From Synechococcales cyanobacterium PMM_0002 (GTDB taxonomy: Bacteria; Cyanobacteriota; Cyanobacteriia; Elainellales; Elainellaceae), in NCBI GenBank assembly GCA_949127925.1, contig CASBQX010000267.1:1-24741 (forward strand): a stretch of DNA of 24,741 nt. The letters run 5' to 3'. The position numbers and the translations under genes were made by a program. Positions 22,728 through 24,741 of the stretch are shown piece by piece (position 1 is the first letter of the stretch; the number at the start of each line of letters is the position of its first letter). A model generated the notes under the pieces. It did not search any database, was not told the DNA's origin, and was given only the letters and a program-made list of their open reading frames with translations.

Positions 22728-24140
22728 CTATTCGCTAGGATCTTCACCCTCTAGCAACACTTGCAGCAACCTTAGCTCATCGGATTCACTATCTTGGTCG
22801 GCTTCGGCTTTCATTTGTGAAAAAATCCGATAAGCAGCAAATTTTGAAGATCCTTGCGCAGAGTCTTGTTCAGAATTGTCTCTGCGCATATCGACCAAGT
22901 TAAATTCAACATTTTCAGCGTAAATTGCCATTGTAATATCAAAGATTTCAAAGAAGTTAATTACCCAGCGACAATCTTCTTCCAGATAACTCTTGTAATA
23001 CTGAACCAAATTGGCAATGCGTGATTCTAGATGAGTGCGGGCATGTCTGCACACTAGAATGATTTTTAGCAACATAACCACTAAGGTTAGAGGATTTCCC
23101 TGTGAAAGCAGTTGGACAAAGAGAGGAGAGGGTTCCTGATGGTTTTCTGTGGTCAAATATTCGATGACTCGGTTACAAGTGCGTAGGAGCAAAGCGTCAT
23201 CAATCTGTTTGTCATGATGACTGGTGTAGAGAACTTCTAACTTTTCGGCAAGCTGCTTTTTGAGCGCGATCGCATAGTCATTGCCTTCTACCGAAAAAAC
23301 CAGATACCGCTGTAGGCTGAGCTTAAATTCTCGATAGGTGAGTTTTTGGGTTTGGCTGACAAAAATATGAGCCAGATTTGTATGACTAAAATTGCCTCGC
23401 CTCACTACAATCATCTTGACCAGATGCAGTACCTCATCGCCCATCCCCGTTGGGTTCAGTCGTGGCTTTCTTTCTGGTTCTGTTGCATCTACGATTGGGT
23501 TCTGACTTTGAGACCGCGTCGTGTAGAGGGCAAGGTCAAACTTGAATCGTTCTTTTAGCTGTTTGGATAACGCTCGGGCTGCATGACGCTGCTCCACAGA
23601 GTTATTCAAATCAATGTATTGAGGTACCAGCAAATAGGACGTGTAGCGTTCTGACCAATGCCGATGCCCTTGCTCGTCATATTTAGAGACAAACATCTGA
23701 AGCTGCTCAAAATCGCTGCTCTCTACAAAGTTTTTTAGCCAACCTCTAAGCCGTCGCAGAGTTGGCGACATCGTTGGCTTATCCAAAATTGGATCGCTAA
23801 AGAGTTGAATCAGCTCCTGGATCGATTTGTGACTTCTAGTGATGTCCCAGTTGTTGATTAAAATGTAGCAGGAGCGTTTGAGAGTGTTTCTGAACTCAAC
23901 CTCTTGATTGGAAAAAACGATCTCATATAGCGGCGGCAAGATATGAGAGCTTATAGTGTTGACGTGATGAATAAACAGGTGTTTGAACTCAGCCAAGACC
24001 TCTTCGGGAGACCACAGCTTAACGATCTCAAGTAGATAGTTATAAATCGTTTCTTGAGCTTTTGGAATATCTCTTTGAAATCGATTAGTCTGCCCATTTT
24101 GGGGATGCAAACCCTCTTGCAATTTATCCAAGACCATCAT
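22728..24140 (-). CDS. Uncharacterised 470-residue, mostly helical protein
   Basis: I do not recognise a named family, though its style suggests a conserved cyanobacterial hypothetical. The ATG at 24140 was preferred over a TTG 15 codons earlier; a second ATG directly follows, and no strong ribosome binding site is visible. No signal peptide, no Walker motif and no metal-binding cysteine cluster are seen. The best-looking core is about residues 119-210, with PTLRRLRGWLKNFV and HWSERYTSYLLVPQYIDL followed by an acid/base helix. One short hydrophobic stretch (349-364, NPLTLVVMLLKIILVC) is probably buried rather than membrane-spanning. The C-terminus is acidic. It is convergent with the R3H ATPase gene, and its promoter region holds three 24-bp tandem repeats. 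Confidence 0.8.
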   Translation of the reverse strand: MMVLDKLQEGLHPQNGQTNRFQRDIPKAQETIYNYLLEIVKLWSPEEVLAEFKHLFIHHVNTISSHILPPLYEIVFSNQEVEFRNTLKRSCYILINNWDITRSHKSIQELIQLFSDPILDKPTMSPTLRRLRGWLKNFVESSDFEQLQMFVSKYDEQGHRHWSERYTSYLLVPQYIDLNNSVEQRHAARALSKQLKERFKFDLALYTTRSQSQNPIVDATEPERKPRLNPTGMGDEVLHLVKMIVVRRGNFSHTNLAHIFVSQTQKLTYREFKLSLQRYLVFSVEGNDYAIALKKQLAEKLEVLYTSHHDKQIDDALLLRTCNRVIEYLTTENHQEPSPLFVQLLSQGNPLTLVVMLLKIILVCRHARTHLESRIANLVQYYKSYLEEDCRWVINFFEIFDITMAIYAENVEFNLVDMRRDNSEQDSAQGSSKFAAYRIFSQMKAEADQDSESDELRLLQVLLEGEDPSE

Positions 24141-24220
24141 GATACTCAAAGATAACAGGAACTTTGGAGCGAACAGCAGACGCAAACAGAGGTGTAAGTG
24201 ACGAGATTAAAATGCTTTTC

Positions 24221-24292
24221 GCAGTAGCCTGCAACTACATTTTTGCAGTAGCCTGCAACTACATTTTTGCAGTAGCCTGCAACTACATTTTG
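24221..24292. repeat. Three tandem 24-bp repeats upstream of the unknown gene
   Basis: Three adjacent 24-bp copies begin at 24221, 24245 and 24269. Each is GCAGTAGCCTGCAACTAC followed by ATTTTT. They are identical except that the last base of the third is G. Each contains GTAG and CTAC facing each other across 7 nt. The array is 80 nt upstream of the unknown gene's start, so it would lie in its promoter or leader. The sequence resembles short tandem repeats dispersed in filamentous cyanobacterial genomes, an inference from memory. Confidence 0.9.
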
Positions 24293-24650
24293 ATGAGCTG
24301 GGCCTGAAGCTTTGTTAACGCTCCCTTGATGGATAGTTCTGGAAATGATCTAGCTTAGTTTGGTTGGAATAAATTGGCTATCTACTTGGAGGCGGAGTTA
24401 CCGGACGTGAAATGATGAGGTTGAAGAACGGCTGAAGACGAGTATGGTGTGTCTCTACAGAGAACATCGGCTCTTTTTTGGAAATCGTCTTAGAGAGAAA
24501 AAAATTTTAGAGCGAAAAAACCAAAAAATCCGCAGTGGCTACGACTTAGGTAATGCTCACGAAAAACCAATTCTGAGGCAGATTTAGGCAACGCTACAGC
24601 AGGCTTAACGAAATTCCCTAAGCTACTAGTAGAAGACGGCGCAAGTTTAG

Positions 24651-24708
24651 CTACCGTAGGGCGGGCATCTTGCCCGCGCAGGCTGGAAGCCTGCACTACG
24701 AACGGTAG
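24651..24708. repeat. REP-like double-hairpin element
   Basis: Two abutting 17-nt hairpins, each with a 7-bp perfect stem and 3-nt loop, occupy 24661-24677 (GCGGGCA-TCT-TGCCCGC) and 24678-24694 (GCAGGCT-GGA-AGCCTGC). Flanking CTACCGT (24651-24657) and ACGGTAG (24702-24708) can close them into a three-way structure, and an alternative GTAG/CTAC pairing exists. Such compact palindrome pairs are typical of non-autonomous repeats mobilised by REP-associated transposases. No transposase is in the window. Confidence 0.75.
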
Positions 24709-24741
24709 GCAGATTTACGCCTCAGCCTACTAGCTGACTCA

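Larger units (their letters stand above)
24141..24741. other. Non-coding right end with repeats
   Basis: The last 600 nt contain no gene I can support. They hold the 24-bp tandem array (24221-24292), an AT-rich stretch near 24470-24530 with a 7-bp inverted repeat (AAGACGA at 24435-24441, TCGTCTT at 24485-24491), and a double-hairpin element near 24651-24708. A minus-strand 68-codon frame at 24490-24696 starts inside that element and looks like translated repeat. Confidence 0.6.

Noticed and set aside
24221..24292. The 24-bp triple repeat as a CRISPR array
   Set aside because: The copies are directly adjacent with no spacers, and no cas genes are present.
24490..24696. 68-codon minus-strand frame at the right end
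   Set aside because: It begins inside the double-hairpin repeat, its first residues (SLRGQDARPT) read like translated repeat, and it has no recognisable domain or ribosome binding site.

Overview
The window is the chromosomal core ribosomal-protein supercluster of a cyanobacterium, followed by a divergent block of cyanobacterial genes. Four things point to a cyanobacterium: about 23 copies of the HIP1 octamer GCGATCGC; the gene order (no rpsJ, rpsN, rpmD or rpsD, with adk-infA-rpmJ after secY and truA-rplM-rpsI-rpmE-prfA at the end); the photosynthetic NDH-1 subunit gene ndhN; and a clock-associated ldpA. Repeats of the heptamer, 24-bp tandem and double-hairpin kinds suggest a filamentous, repeat-rich lineage, but the sequence alone does not fix a genus.

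Region 1 (1-17953, all minus strand) reads from rplC down to prfA: rplC-rplD-rplW-rplB-rpsS-rplV-rpsC-rplP-rpmC-rpsQ-rplN-rplX-rplE-rpsH-rplF-rplR-rpsE-rplO-secY-adk-infA-rpmJ-rpsM-rpsK-rpoA-rplQ-truA-rplM-rpsI-rpmE-prfA. That is 31 co-oriented genes with no inserted foreign gene. They supply both ribosomal subunits, the RNA polymerase alpha subunit, the Sec translocation pore, initiation factor 1, release factor 1, adenylate kinase and tRNA pseudouridine synthase. Several junctions are coupled by stop/start overlap. A hairpin with a trailing U tract at the left edge looks like the terminator of the whole cluster. rpmJ (37 aa) was found by reading the spacer between infA and rpsM.

Region 2 (17954-18687) is a 734-bp divergent intergenic region holding a plausible sigma70-type promoter for the ribosomal cluster and a weaker candidate for ndhN.

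Region 3 (18688-22625, plus strand) carries ndhN (NDH-1 complex), ldpA (a protein with two Fe-S motifs that feeds light/redox information to the circadian clock) and a Ycf45-type AAA ATPase with an R3H nucleic-acid-binding domain. The last has a pentapeptide minisatellite in its linker.

Region 4 (22626-24741) contains a very long hairpin between convergent genes, an unrecognised 470-residue minus-strand protein, three 24-bp tandem repeats just upstream of that gene, and a compact double-hairpin REP-like element near the right edge.

No clearly new multi-gene system was found. The best leads are the two families of heptanucleotide repeats inside the ribosomal cluster, the mutually exclusive hairpins at 22630-22697, the structured leaders of rpoA and secY, and the unknown protein with its upstream repeat array.
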